Below are positions 1 to 11,142 of a stretch of DNA of 52,551 nucleotides, piece after piece. The DNA comes from Gnetum montanum. Its lineage: Eukaryota > Streptophyta > Gnetopsida > Gnetales > Gnetaceae. Made by a program: the position numbers and the translations under genes. Every line of letters begins with the position of its first letter. Within the stretch, counting starts at the first letter, position 1. The DNA lies in contig MNCI01002184.1 of assembly GCA_015680685.1 (NCBI GenBank), forward strand, positions 2,832 through 55,382. Reading direction: 5' to 3'. The notes beneath the pieces are model-generated. The model made no database searches. It was not told the origin of the DNA and saw only the letters and a list, made by a program, of their open reading frames with translations.

Positions 1-862
1 TGATGACTAAGTTGGAAGGGAAAAATCCTAAAAATGGAGTGAGCTTGATGTTATGTTGAGGTGTTGTGACTATTGTTGGTTACTTGAGAATCCTTAAAAA
101 ATTTTAGTTATTAGATGTTGACCAACATGTCCTTTTAAGGGCTCGTTGGATGGTATATTATTATAGCCTCAAAAGGAAAAGTTGAATTTACAATTTATGG
201 TTATTCCCATAGTATCTAAAACTTAGTGCATTGAAGTAGATGTGTTGGTTCCAATAGAGAACCTTGTCTCCTGGTTGAAATGTAACTGTCCTAATCTAGA
301 CATCATGTCATTGTTTATGGTATGCCTTATGCACTTCATTCATCATTAGGACTATCCTTCTATTATCATCTAGTATGTTGAACATCATTAATCTTTCCTT
401 TTACGCCAAGTTCATGTTTAGGTTAAGATCACATGCAGTTGTGAGTATATAAATTTCAATTTGAATTGGGAGCTTGGGCAACTTTTGGTACACCAACTCA
501 TAGGAAGAGTAGCTATAGGGAGTTTCCATGCTGAGTGATAAGCCCATATGGCATCAATGAGTTTGGTGCTCCAATCTTTCTTATATCTACTAATGGTTAT
601 TGTCAAAATTCTTCTAATCTCCCTGTTGGTATCTTTAGCTTGCCCGTCTGCTTGGGGATGATAAGGAGTTGTGAGTTATGTTCTATCCCTAAGTGTTATA
701 GAAACTTGCAAAATGTAATGCTAATAAAATCAGTTCCATTGTCAAAAATTAGTATCCTAGGTACAATAAATTTGTTTACAACATGCTGTTAAAAGAATTG
801 AGTTACAGTGGAAGACATACAATTGGTAACAACTAAAAGTTTAATCCATTTGGTATAATAGT
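1..862 (-). pseudogene. Ty3/gypsy integrase fragment (element D)
   Basis: Read on the minus strand this is the catalytic core and C-terminal part of a retrotransposon integrase, which joins element cDNA to chromosomal DNA. Visible motifs in order are YYTKW (near 850), FDNGTDF with the second catalytic Asp (near 745), a degenerate H-N-S-x-x-x-x-x-P-K-Q-T-G (near 660), DWSTKLIDAIWAYHSAWK (near 590-535) and a GDKVLYW turn near 265. The frame carries several stops and shifts, so it is dead. It continues past the left edge. Its N-terminal side is cut at 862 by element B, whose left flank ATAGT falls in the codons before YYTKW. The clade within Ty3/gypsy is not certain. Confidence 0.8.
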
Positions 863-871
863 TGATGAGCC

Positions 872-982
872 ATGATATCAGAGCCATGATATCACATCCG
901 CGATATTGGGTATGTGCTATCGGAGCCTTCCAAGGGATATCAGACATCTAATATTGGGGCCTGTCTTGTTACCTATAAATAA
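872..982 (+). promoter_or_regulatory. LTR promoter of B: GATATC repeats plus TATA box
   Basis: Several copies of (A/C)GATAT(C/T) in direct and inverted order (876-950) stand just upstream of CTATAAATAAG (TATA at 974-982). The same arrangement recurs in the LTRs of A and E. The TATA assignment is by motif and position. Confidence 0.6.
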
Positions 983-1437
983 GAGGTGGGTGCACTTGCT
1001 TTGCTAATAGTTAATTAATTAGTCTCAGTCCCTTACCCAAAATCTTACCCTTTTCCCTTCTCAGAGTTAGAATTATTTTTGAGTGACCATAGTAGGAGTC
1101 ATAAAGTGAATGGATCTTTATTCGAGCATTGTGTGCCTGAGCACACCTTATGGTTGGAAATAAAGACGAACTTTGTGATAAACCTTGCAGCATTTAGAAT
1201 CACTTATTAAATGTTATTTATAGTTCTTTAATGCTTTCCTTAGCTAATTAATGTTTTTTCTCTCTCTCTCCTTGTTAACTCCCCCAAGTAAATACACTCA
1301 TTACGACCACTTCGAGCATGTGTGGAACACTTGGTAACCTAGTAACAATTAGTGTTTGGAAATCCCAGTAGTGTCACACTGGTTCAGGATGTGTACGACA
1401 AGTGGGAATAGATGCTAGTGTTAGGACTAGTTAGAAC

Positions 1438-1442
1438 ATAGT
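1438..1442. repeat. Left target site duplication of element A (ATAGT)
   Basis: ATAGT immediately precedes the A LTR start (TTATGAGT, a mutated TGATGAGT) and is repeated exactly after the A 3' LTR at 9453-9457. Five base pairs is the usual size for Ty3/gypsy integration. Confidence 0.85.
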
Positions 1443-2283
1443 TTATGAGTTGTCATTTGGGGCGACTGCGATATTGCATACACGATATCACATATGCGAT
1501 ATTATAGCCCAACCCGTGATATCGCATACTCAATATCACGGCCTGTCTCCTCATGTATAAATAAAAGGTAGATAGATGAGTTTAGGCATCTAGGTTTTAG
1601 TTCCTTAGCCAAACTCTTACAGTTTTCCTTTCTAGAGTTAGAATTATTTCCTAGTGTATGCCTGCAATGTGGTGAATGTAATTGTACGACATCCTTTATT
1701 TAAGTGTGACGTACTTGGACATGTACATGATCAATAATAAAGATCGAGATTACTTCATCATTGTAGCATTCACTTAGATTAATCATTTAATTAATTATTA
1801 TTTATTGCTTTCCTAATTAATCTCTCTCACCCTTAAAATCATGTTAAAACGTGGAATGAGTACAACTTGATTACGAGCATTTAAGTGTGACTACTTGGTA
1901 ACCCAGTAGCATACCTAGGATCTGCACTTGGTAATCCCAGTGGTAATCATGCACGAAGTCCAAGATGTGTACAGAATCAAGGAATAGTTGCTCATCGCAC
2001 TTAGGCTAGTTTAGATCCTCTCACCCTCTCTCTCCTAGATTAGTGAACATTACTTTCCATTTCCTTCAGGAGTAGCATTAGAATAGAAACCTATCATACA
2101 CCTCACTCTGGACTAAATCATACATGACAAAGCTAATACTAGTCCAGGTGGGAAGACAATGAACTGCAACCTAAGGCTAACTATCTAGATGCCATAACTA
2201 GTCTGTCTGTGGAGTTCGACCAGATTCCACTTGTAATGCTCGTATTCATATGGTTGAGTGTAGGGGTACCTCGCCACTCATCA
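1443..2283 (+). repeat. Element A 5' LTR
   Basis: 841 bp, ends TTATGAGT...ACTCATCA (original form TGATGAGT...ACTCATCA). It aligns along its whole length with 8624-9452; differences are frequent and look mostly like transitions, implying an old insertion. Confidence 0.88.
1463..1566 (+). promoter_or_regulatory. A 5' LTR promoter: GATATC palindromes and TATA box
   Basis: Five degenerate copies of the palindromic word family CGATATCGCATATGCGATAT (1468-1540) precede TATAAATAAAAG at 1556-1567. Transcription of the element would start shortly downstream, giving an R region within the LTR. Not experimentally supported. Confidence 0.6.
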
Positions 2284-2302
2284 TTGGTGCCATTGTCGGG
2301 GA
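2284..2302 (+). promoter_or_regulatory. Primer binding site of element A
   Basis: TTGGTGCCATTGTCGGGGA abuts the LTR end. It resembles a mutated form of the TGGCGCCGTTGCCGGGGA type seen in Athila/Tat-like plant elements, usually assigned to an Asp tRNA. B and E have equivalent decayed sites at 9730 and 52003. Confidence 0.7.
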
Positions 2303-2425
2303 CAGTGCTAGTTATCTAGATTAGTTATATCATACAAGGTCACTATAAAGGACTTAATGATATATCTTTTAGAAAAAAAATAATTATAAAAAGTCACACG
2401 TAATTTCACACACAAGGTCACAGCT

Positions 2426-4265
2426 ATGCCTCTCCTAAAAGATCATGATAATGCCACACCTAGTGAGGAAGTTCATTGGAGAACCAACAAACTATATGAC
2501 GATGAAGATTAGAGTACACAACCTGAAGTGGGGGTTTCTTATAAACATGAATGAAAACAACATCATCCCAACACATGAAAACATAACTTACAAGATGACG
2601 ATGAATCCCTACTAGCCACTACAAGCTTAACGCAAATACAAGAGGCTGTTCGAATCTCACATAGGCATCATAAAGATTTCCATCTACCTAGGCTTGATTT
2701 AAATAAATTCCTTAATTTTTCAGGAGGCTATGGCTTAGATACACATCAACATTTACAAGCCTTCTATGATGCTTGCACATGGAACAACATTGATAATAGT
2801 TGGAAAAAACTTAAGCTCTTTCCTATGACACTTGTTGGCCAAGAAAAAGTATGGTATAGATTGTTAAAACAAAATTTAATACAACATTGGTAAACAATGG
2901 TAGAAGTCTTTAACAAAAAATATCAAACCTACGCAAGAGTGTTAGCCTTGAGGAAACAAATCCAAGGATGGAAACAAGCAAAACATGAACCCTTGGACAT
3001 GGCCTTNTTGATGGGCTACGTGATGAAACAAGAGAGACCTTAGGAATGTACACCCAAGGTCAACTTCACAAACTATGAACACACAAGTCCAAGAGCTTGT
3101 TAAGTGGGTAGCAAAAGAAGAAGGAGAATTGGCTAGATGGGAAAGTGTTGAAAAACATCAACAGGACCAAAAACTCACCTTAACAAAGGTCCATGCTCAT
3201 AAAAAGGAGGAATCAATTTGTCATAAGGAGAAAGAACCATCTTTGCCAATACAACAATCATTAGAAGAAGTCAAGGCAAAGATCAATAAGATGTTGGAAT
3301 GGACACATAAAAAGTGTGGAGAATTTATCAACATTATTGGCAATAGAGTTTTGACAACCCAAGAAGCAGGAAAAAACATTAGACAATCATATGCTTGTAC
3401 ATTCACCCCAAGGGTCAATGCCAAATATTGTTACATTTACATGAGCATTGGAAAAACACGTTACATCCATAGTTTGTATAGAGATACTATGTTCAATCGT
3501 AGTGGCAAAAATCCCAGTTGTGGAGGAGACCACCACTAAAATGGAGACACCCTTCATATCATCCAAACCCAAACACTTATCTTGTTCAACATCCTGTTTC
3601 TCCAACTAGGAAAACACACTTTATCTTACCATAGTACCATTCTCCTCAATATTATCAACCCATGAATCCAAAGCAACCACCATTGTGTGTACCTTATACT
3701 CCTCCTAACTTTCAACATTCTCATCCTTTCCCTCCTTCCATATCGCTGCCAACTATTCCTAAGGTGTTTGCATCACCACAACAACCCATGAATGTCACTT
3801 GTGTTACTACTGCCAACAACAATGAGAGGCCCCCTCAACATCCAAAGCGCCCCTTCTTTAAACATAACCATAAGAAGGGACAACACAATTCCAAGGCCAC
3901 TGCATCCTCCAACTCAGCACAAGTCCCACACCACATCTTCAAACCCCACACCACATGTTACTCCATCAGGGTCACCAACTCACACTCCAACAATAGTACA
4001 GCCTGATGGACATAGTCATGGAAGGCATCATCCCGATCCTCACAGACCATCTAATGGTCTCAAATATCATAGTGGGTCAACTCGCTATCTGGGAACTACA
4101 TCGTATAAATTGCCCCACTATGCTTATTATAATCAAGTATGTGAACCTCGATGGGGTAAGTATGACCAGGCCTCAATACTTCCAACATGCAAGGATCCTC
4201 ATTTTCCATTTATTAATCCTTTCCATCCTCAAATATTTAGTTATGGGTGGTATCCCCCATTCTAG
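2426..4265 (+). pseudogene. gag: Element A gag (decayed)
   Basis: Structural polyprotein that would form the virus-like particle. The retrotransposon gag core is visible at about 2690-3010: FLNFSGGYGLDTHQHLQAFY, then KLFPMTLVGQEKVWY and a W-x-x-M-V-E-V-F-N-K-K-Y block, followed by a DGLRDETRETLGMY motif. A coiled, charged stretch (3075-3330) and a long Pro/His/Ser/Asn-rich tail follow, ending in FSYGWYPPF. I see no CCHC zinc knuckle. The frame is broken by stops (TAG, TAA, TGA) and by shifts near 3400-3660 and 4005; one ambiguous base (N) lies at 3007. ATG 2426 is chosen as the first in-frame Met of the conserved stretch; the roughly 200-residue N-terminal region present in B and E is absent here. 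Confidence 0.72.
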
Positions 4266-5644
4266 TAACAAGTAGGATTAATAAAGAATTTTCATTTTCT
4301 TTAATTTTACAACTTTTTGTTTTCCAATTTTTCATTTTTCAACTTCTTGTTTTATCCTTTTGTCCTTTACATTTTTTATAAGTAATCTCTTCTTTGAATA
4401 AAACACTCATGTGGATCATTGGTTGAGGTGTGTTCTATGTTGTCGAGTCGCGAGTGATCAGTTATTTGGATAGTGAGCCCATTACACCCACTCATCCACT
4501 CTACAAATAAGAGGTTTTGTTCGAGGGTATAGTGATATTCTTGACATTCTAAAAACTTAAAATTAAATTTTGTGTTCATTGTACCCAGAATGAAGAAGGA
4601 TAGACCAAGAGGGAATGATTAGGGTGTGACATCAAGGGGACTTGTGGATTCTCTTTGGTGACGTCTATGGGAGTTATCATACAACATGGTTGTGTTAAGA
4701 TCCTTGTAGATCTAATGAAAAATGGGATTAAGAGTAATCAAAAGGGTACTCAAAAATCCAATGCTATTCTAAGGGGTCTCACTAGAAAGACATGCACCCA
4801 TGCCTGAAGGTTGGTAGCTTCTCTGGATTCAGTATTCAAAAAAAAAAGAAAAAAAAAGAAAAGGAAAAGAAAAGAAAGTGCCACAAAAGAAAAAGCACTC
4901 CTCCCTTGAACAAAACACCAAGTGATCATATGCCTTGTTGTTATGGTACTCTCATAGTTGTTTATCATGGGATGAAATAATGCGATGTCACTAATTAGAG
5001 GAATGGACTTGGTCCTAATCTTGGAATGATGGGTTAATGACACATTAATCATGCTTTACATGCAGGATTCACTATGCCTTAGGTCAGTTACCTCATGTCC
5101 CAATCTCTACGATCCCTTCTAGATCTTGTCCCATCTCACTGTTTGTGTAATTGTAGTTCATGTCCTATGTAGCATAGAATTCTTACCTCATTTCTATGAT
5201 ATTTACATGTGTGTGTTTTGTGGAGTTAGTGCAGATTACATTTAACCCTTCTAGTGTCCACTGACACTTTAAATGTGGTTACATAGGGGCATTATAGGTT
5301 GAAACATGCATTGGGGAGGATCCACTTGTGTAATTTTTTGTAATATTCACTTGTAACATAGCTCACACACACCATTTCTTATCCTTAGCATAATTTTCAA
5401 ATGATTTTCTTTCCATACTATTATCCCTCTGAATTTCCACATTCCTATGTACCATTACATAGCCTTTTTCTCCCATTCGAGGTTTTATTGATTAAATCCA
5501 CACCATCATAATTAATTATGCCTTTCGAATTAATGGAATTTCCCTAGAACCCCTTGCTAATAGCCCAATGTCCTCAATTTACAATGTTGATTTCAAAACA
5601 ATCCTTAAAAACTTTGGTATTCTTGTGGTACCCTATGTCCCTAG

Positions 5645-5738
5645 GGCCATGATATCATATATGTGATATTGCGACTGACGTGGTATCGTGTATGCGATGT
5701 ACTATATACGATATCATGTCCCCACAACCTATAAATAG
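5645..5738 (+). promoter_or_regulatory. Internal LTR-like promoter module in element A
   Basis: GATATCATATATGTGATATT and further GATATC/GTATGCGAT words are followed by CCTATAAATAGG (TATA at 5730-5737), the same arrangement found upstream of TATA in the A, B and E LTRs. It lies about 470 bp before the ORF2 ATG. Element B lacks it at the equivalent place. It could be an internal promoter for ORF2 or a fragment of another LTR. Confidence 0.5.
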
Positions 5739-6182
5739 GTGAACCCCTGCAACACTTAGCATCATTTTTTCCATTCACACGAGGGAGTTTTTGAATTTTT
5801 CCTCTACGACTTGCGATTGAGCAACCCTTGCTTTTCTCACTATATCTCACTCGTTGGTACTCTTATTTTAATTCCATTTGAACCTACTTGAACCTAGAGT
5901 GTTTAGCTTAGTTGTGGGGGAGGGACATCTGCCAGAAAGTGCCTAACTTTTTTGGAATTTATCATCACCCAAAGGACATCAATTAGGGTAATTAACTATA
6001 ACACTTCCCCCCCTTGTGCCTAAAAATCATTTAATCCCTAGGTATACTAGGAAACTAAAATGGGAAACCACCTAAGTCACAGGACTCATTATTATAGTTT
6101 TTCAGGAAATATCACATGTGATAACATAAGATCATTAATTAAGGCAAGCAGCAAGGTATAACTTAACTTCAAAAACAACCTT

Positions 6183-6210
6183 ACTAATGCTTGACCTCGT
6201 GTGATTACAG
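6183..6210 (+). promoter_or_regulatory. Conserved splice acceptor at the ORF2 start (element A)
   Basis: CTTACTAATGCTTGACCTCG followed by TGTGATTACAG runs directly into ATG. CTAAT can serve as branch point and ACAG as acceptor. The same sequence with a few changes precedes ORF2 in B (22529-22554), so it appears to be selected. The donor is not identified. Confidence 0.55.
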
Positions 6211-8460
6211 ATGGCCCCGAAGCATGGACAACAGGAAGGTCCTTCTCAAGGTGGAAACAAACAATCTTGGAGAGGTGGAAGACAAGATCCTACCAAACAC
6301 CATGCAGAACAGGAGGAACAATCATTCAACATTCATCAAGAAGAACCTCATACCGTAAGGTCTGGGCAAGTAGAAGGAGGAGTGGCTACAGCGCCTAAAA
6401 AAGGACAACATCTCACGTTGCCCCAAGATTGTGTTCAGGCCATCCATGAATAGTCCACATTCACTGTGGTGATTGTGGAATTGAACTTCAAATCTCTTGA
6501 AAGTTTGCTCCTGAGGCTATTAGGGATCACCTCAAAGGATCCCCATTATGGCCTACCCTCTCTACAAGTAGTGCCTGGTACCTAGGAGAGACATACCAAT
6601 TTTGGCACAATAGGGAGCAAGGCACCACTGTCAATATTTGTGGTGTGATAGTTGACTTCTCCATGTAGGCCATTTTGAAAGTGTTAAACCTTCTAAATAT
6701 AGGGCCCAAATTTGCTTAGTTATCCACCCGTTCAGACCTCGATGTGCTAAAGGATTGGTTGGAAAGGGCTTATGGCAGAGATAAAACACATTTGGTGAGT
6801 TGACGAAGGAAGAGAGGATTTACTTCAAAATTGGAACATATCACCTCTTCTCCACAAAGGGCCTGAAAAGAATATCAATGTATGCTACTAGAGGATGTGC
6901 AGTGTTGATGGGAAAGGTTAACGCTAACCTACCCCATCTATATTTAATAGAGATCCTAAGGTGATTGGAGGAACAGAAGATAGGGAAGATGGTGCTGCCT
7001 TTCGCTTGTCTTATCAGAAAGGTTTGCCAATGTGCTAGTATTCGGGGGGTACACCAATGATGTCCTCCAAAAAGCTCAAACTACTTCATATGCTAAATTA
7101 CTAAAGGTGCTAGGTCCAAGGAAAAGCACTAGCGAAGAGTTGGGGCTAGAACAAGAAGAAGAACAGATGGCTGGACCAATTGCAACTCAACTTACAAGAC
7201 CTAGCCAACCTCCAAGCATGGGTCCCAGCCAACAACAGGAAGTAGGTGAAGCTGGTCTTAATAGAGGTGAGGGTAGAGCATGCTAAGGCAGAGGCGTAGA
7301 AATTACAAGAGTAGCTCGTAGCCCTACAAGCAGCATAGCGGGACCCTATGCAATTTGTTCCCATAGACTAGCTAGATAATTTTAGAATTGAGTAACTAAC
7401 CAAGCTAATAGTGGAGAATAAAAAGGTGGCTGATGAAAAAGAGAAGGCTGTTTAGGATGCCTCTGCAGCACAGGTGCAAACTCATGTGCATCTTAAGGCA
7501 CTCAAGGCCTTACAAGAAGAAAACAAGCAACTTGTTGTAGACAACCTTAAGTTGACCACTGTGGAAAAGCAAAAGAACATCCTCAAGGAACACTTCCATC
7601 AATTGCAAGAATAATTCATTTGGATCAATCGAGATATAACCCATTTAGCTAGAGAGAATTAAACCCTCTCGATGGAGGAGGTACATGCCATTTATCAACA
7701 GTCAGCTATTGAGATAAGCGTGTGGCAGAATGAGGCTAAATGACATGAGAAGTTGAAGGAGCACTTTTTCGATTAGGTGGAGATGTAAAAAAAAATCCTT
7801 GATAAAGAAATCCATATGGACAAGGCCTAGATCAATGCTATCAGTGCTCAACACACTAACTGGAGGATCATATTGGACACATATGCCTTTGCCCACCAAG
7901 CGGAAGTCAAGAGCTAGGACCTGCAGATTCAAGATTTGACAGAATACATGGTGTTGAAAAATCTGAGGTATGCCAACCTTGCCATGTTAACAGTAGGGTG
8001 CCCGAGGATAGAGCTCAAGCAGTAGGTAGCAATCACCCACATCAAATACAAAGTAGAATTTGTAAAGTGTAAGAAGCTGTTGGAAAAACTAGAAGTTGCA
8101 AATTCTGAACTTGAGATGGTGAAAGCCAGTTACCAAGGATAGAAAGGTCTCACAATGGACTTGGCTCAATAGCTAGGAGATTTTCAAGAGTACAAGGATA
8201 AAGCTAGAGCCTATGAGGAGGGACGACGGGTGTTCTTAGCTTGGTATGTCAAGACCAACCAAATGTTCTCATAACTACCCTGTCCGTGGAAAGTGCCGAC
8301 TCTGTCAAATGTTCGAACATTAGCATGGATAGCACAAGACCCTTGAACTAAATAGAAGAAGCTCCAAGCCATAATTCAACATCATCAGGCCTCAAAACCT
8401 GGAGCACAAGACAAAGGAAAAGCACCAATGGAGGAGCCACCGCCATTTGGAACTACATGA
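6211..8460 (+). pseudogene. ORF2 of element A: coiled-coil protein with a possible plant-transposon-type domain
   Basis: Start ATG 6211 and final TGA 8458 are in the same frame; two compensating shifts lie between about 6500 and 7140. The N-terminus is Gln/Gly-rich and basic. The middle (about 6520-7000) has DVLKDWLERAYG, YFKIGTYHLFSTKG and ATRGCAVLMGKVNANLPHLY, a pattern that reminds me of the accessory 'putative plant transposon protein' domains in Athila/Tat-type elements; this is a weak match. From about 7140 to 8300 it is a long Glu/Lys/Gln/Leu coiled coil. It ends with a Pro-rich EEPPPFGTT. About 20 in-frame stops between 7140 and 8457 are mostly TAG. It occupies the place after gag where pol would be expected. 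Function unknown. Confidence 0.65.
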
Positions 8461-8614
8461 GTTTCAAAATTTTTGTAGTTGTAGCACATTCTGTGTGTTG
8501 TGTCTTTGTTTTTTTTCATTTCACACTATGACATAATCCCATTTTCCCATCTAATAATCCCATACCTATCCATTGTGTAATCACTATAGCTCGAGGATGA
8601 GTTTTCATTTAGTC

Positions 8615-8623
8615 GTGGGGGTA
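8615..8623 (+). promoter_or_regulatory. Polypurine tract of element A
   Basis: GTGGGGGTA lies immediately before the 3' LTR start (CGATGATT at 8624), the position of the plus-strand primer in LTR elements. Confidence 0.6.
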
Positions 8624-9452
8624 CGATGATTCATCATTTGGGGCGACCACGATATCACATACGCGATATCGCAACCCAGCCCACGATATTGCATATGTGA
8701 TATCATAGCCTATCTCCTCATCTATAAATAAGAGGTAGAAAGATGAGTTTAGGCATCTAGTTTTTAGTTCCTTAGCCAAACTCTTGCAGTTTCCCTTTCT
8801 AGAGTTAGAATTATTTCCCAGTGTATGCTCGTAGTGTGGTGAATGTAATTGTATGACATCCTTTATTCAAGTGTGACGTACTTGAACATGCACATGATTG
8901 ACAATAAAGATTGAGATTAATTCATCATTGCAGCATTCACTTAGATTAATTATTTAATTAATTATTATTTACTACTTTCCTAATTAATCTCTTTCACCCT
9001 TAAACTCATGTTAAAACGTAGAATGAGTACGACTTGATTACGAGCATTTAAGTGTGACTACTTGGTAATCCAATAGCGTACCTAGGATCTATGCTTAGTA
9101 ATCCTAGTGGTAGTCATGCATGAAGTCCAAGATGTGTACAAATAATCAAGGAACGTCTGCTCATTGCACTTAGGCTAGTTTAGATCCTCTCACCCTCTCT
9201 CTCCTAGATTAGTGCACATTACTTTCCATTGCCTTCAGGAGTAGCATTAGAATAGAAACCCATCATACACCTCACTCTAGACTAAACCATACGTGAAAAA
9301 GCTAATACTAGTCTAGGTGGGAAGATGGTGAACTGCGACCTAAGGCTAACTGTCTAGATGCCATAACTAGTTCATCTGCGGAGTTCGACCAGATCATGTG
9401 TGTAACGCTCATATTCGTATGATTGAGTGTAGGGGTATCTCGCCACTCATCA
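8624..9452 (+). repeat. Element A 3' LTR
   Basis: 829 bp, CGATGATT...ACTCATCA, partner of 1443-2283. Contains GATATC palindromes (8648-8705) and TATA box CTATAAATAAG (8723-8731). Followed by target duplication ATAGT at 9453-9457. Confidence 0.88.
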
Positions 9453-9457
9453 ATAGT
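9453..9457. repeat. Right target site duplication of element A (ATAGT)
   Basis: Exact match to 1438-1442; removing 1443-9457 restores a continuous B LTR. Confidence 0.85.
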
Positions 9458-9729
9458 AGATTAGTAAATTAAATTAGCTACTTAATTAGTTCACTTCTCC
9501 TTTTGTAGCACTAAGACATAAACATAAAAAATATATATATAAATCATATACCTCAAGTTTTCTTAACCATACAATCGTGCCATATAAGTAAGCTTGGGAA
9601 GATGAGGATTGACTAATCCATCCTTGTTCTGTAAATGCGCATAAGCGCTTAGTCCTTGGAATTCAACTGGATTGTCCATGGATGCTTGTATTCATATGGT
9701 TGAGCATAGGGATACCTCATCACTCATCA
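9458..9729 (+). repeat. Element B 5' LTR, second part
   Basis: Resumes with AGATTAGTAAATTA, matching the CTAGATTAGTGAACATTA region of the A LTR, and ends CCTCATCACTCATCA, the family LTR terminus. A short (AT)n stretch lies near 9530. It is followed at once by a PBS. Confidence 0.78.
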
Positions 9730-9748
9730 TTGGCACTATTGCCAAGGA
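9730..9748 (+). promoter_or_regulatory. Primer binding site of element B
   Basis: TTGGCACTATTGCCAAGGA, a decayed relative of the site in A, directly after the LTR end. Confidence 0.6.
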
Positions 9749-9867
9749 CTTTGTTGTTTGTGTGCTATCTAGAACTTAGAAAATCTTCCCATGATTGGAA
9801 CGAACCCTTAGGATTGGTTATCTTACAATTATTAAAATAAAAAATATTGCACACTGAATAGATAATT

Positions 9868-10496
9868 ATGTCTTCTTCTTCTTATGAGACTATTTCACTG
9901 CCTAGGTTTGATATAGGGAAAAATCAAAGGTGTAGTATACATGATGATTTGCCACTTCCCCAATAGTTTTGTGTGGTATACATTCATCTCAATGAGTATA
10001 TACCAAAATTTACCTTTATCCTCCACCAAGATGAACAACTGCATTGGTGTGATATAGAAGGTAACATAGTGTTACCTCTTGATCGCTTAGTCCTGGGCAT
10101 GCTCATACGTGCTCTCACATGAATTGGTATGTAGCACTTATAGGCAGAGTACTTTGTGCATGATCATAACTTGAGAGAGTATGGACCCACAGAGGCATAA
10201 CATCAAAGGGATCTACAACAGGGGAGACATTATGAATCCATGAAGGGGAAGTTGTCTCAAAATGTTCCATATATCATAGGTGAAAATGAGCGTGGTGAAC
10301 CTACCTCAGGAAGTCTCCCACATAATGATTTCAAGGGGTCGTGTATCAGAATCTTCACTCAACTATCCATAACCTCGATTTTAGTATTGACAAACATAAA
10401 AGGTCTAAAAAAGAAACATGAACACATGACAAATATGGACATTCTGATCATAACTATGATTCAGGCCGCGACCACCAAAGAGAAGAAAGCAGAAAC
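9868..10496 (+). pseudogene. gag: Element B gag, N-terminal part
   Basis: Starts MSSSSYETISLPRFD and reads in one frame with stops to the element C boundary. The block IPKFTFILHQDEQLHWCDIE, then GNIVLPLDRL, aligns with element E (52300-52400), showing a conserved N-terminal region about 200 residues long that element A lacks. Several stops read as former Gln or Arg codons. The frame resumes after C at 18075. The role of the domain is unknown beyond being gag-linked. Confidence 0.6.
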
Positions 10497-11090
10497 TATA
10501 GTGACAGAAAACTTTAGTGGCTAGAAACACCGAGAGGTCTTCAGGAACACAGCCTAACCGCGAATCCGTGCAAGGGCAGTGCTGGAGAAAATGGATTCAG
10601 GGTGCCCTAAATAGTCTGGTCGATCAGACAGGGACTTAATCGGTGTACAATAACCCTTTTGCAAATAATAAAAGAAAATGCAATGTGCACACGATTTAAC
10701 GCTTAACAATGGAAAATAAATGCTATGATCAGCAAAAAAAGAGTTTAAATAGAAAGATACATTGCCCTAAAAAAGGGTACAGGTATATAAAGTGTATAAT
10801 AGGCACAGTAGGAGTAGAATCATTGCCTCGGTGGTGTTGGGCTATGAAATCTGGTGCTCACTATGATAAACTATGCTTCTTGGGTTGATGGTCACAGTAT
10901 ACCATTTAATGTGCCTCTCTGTCAGTGTGGTGTGCTTTGGGTCTCGTTCGCCCATGGAGCTAAGTGCCAGAATGCTAAAATCCAAATGCCCAAAATAATA
11001 AAAAAATGCCAACTGCTTTGTCAGTCAAGAAATTAAAGCTTTTTCCCCATTTTTTTTCTCCCTCCTTTTTCTGAAAAAGAGGATGTAGAG

Positions 11091-11101
11091 GTATTTATAG
11101 G
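11091..11101 (-). promoter_or_regulatory. TATA box in element C 3' LTR (minus strand)
   Basis: Plus-strand GTATTTATAGG is CCTATAAATAC on the element strand, downstream of the GTAAC array. The 5' LTR has the same box at 17648-17658. Confidence 0.55.
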
Positions 11102-11142
11102 GTTAGGGTTAGCCCAAAATGCAAATCTGGCACCACGTGGCA

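Larger units (their letters stand above)
863..1442 (+). repeat. Element B 5' LTR, first part
   Basis: The LTR begins TGATGAG at 863 and is interrupted after 1442 by element A. It parallels the A LTR throughout: GATATC-type repeats, TATA box, a CTCAGAGTTAGAATTATT block at about 1060, a short CT run at 1258-1270, and a 'CACTTGGTAACCTAGTA' stretch near 1330. The second part resumes at 9458. Joined length is about 850 bp, matching the A and E LTRs. Confidence 0.8.
4266..6210 (+). other. Non-coding spacer between gag and ORF2 of element A
   Basis: A T-rich run (4290-4380), conserved blocks around 4400-4720 and an A/G-rich tract (4838-4880) all have counterparts in element B (21114-21740), so this spacer belongs to the family rather than being random filler. 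No pol motif is visible in any frame. A GATATC-TATA module lies at 5645-5738 and a splice acceptor at the right end. The 3' half of the spacer is weakly conserved with B. Confidence 0.65.
1443..9452 (+). mobile_element. Element A: complete but non-autonomous gypsy-type LTR element (8.0 kb)
   Basis: Two LTRs (1443-2283 and 8624-9452), a PBS at 2284, a purine-rich tract just before the 3' LTR and a perfect ATAGT target duplication define both ends. The interior holds gag (2426-4265), a 1.95-kb spacer, and ORF2 (6211-8460). No protease, RT, RNase H or integrase motif appears on either strand, so movement would have depended on proteins from another element. It lies inside the 5' LTR of B, so A is younger than B. 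Confidence 0.88.

Noticed and set aside
3405-3480. CCHC-type zinc knuckle in gag of A (Cys/His near KYCYIYMSIG)
   Set aside because: Spacing does not fit C-x2-C-x4-H-x4-C, and the residues fall in a shifted frame compared with B.
4792-4980. Lys/Glu-rich frame over the A/G tract and its minus-strand Phe-rich counterpart
   Set aside because: Low-complexity purine tract in a non-coding spacer; the equivalent tract in B has another length and frame.
6211-8460. Idea that TAG is read as glutamine (a variant genetic code)
   Set aside because: TAA and TGA stops and frame shifts occur in the same frames, RT of F needs no recoding, and decayed plant retroelements explain the pattern better.
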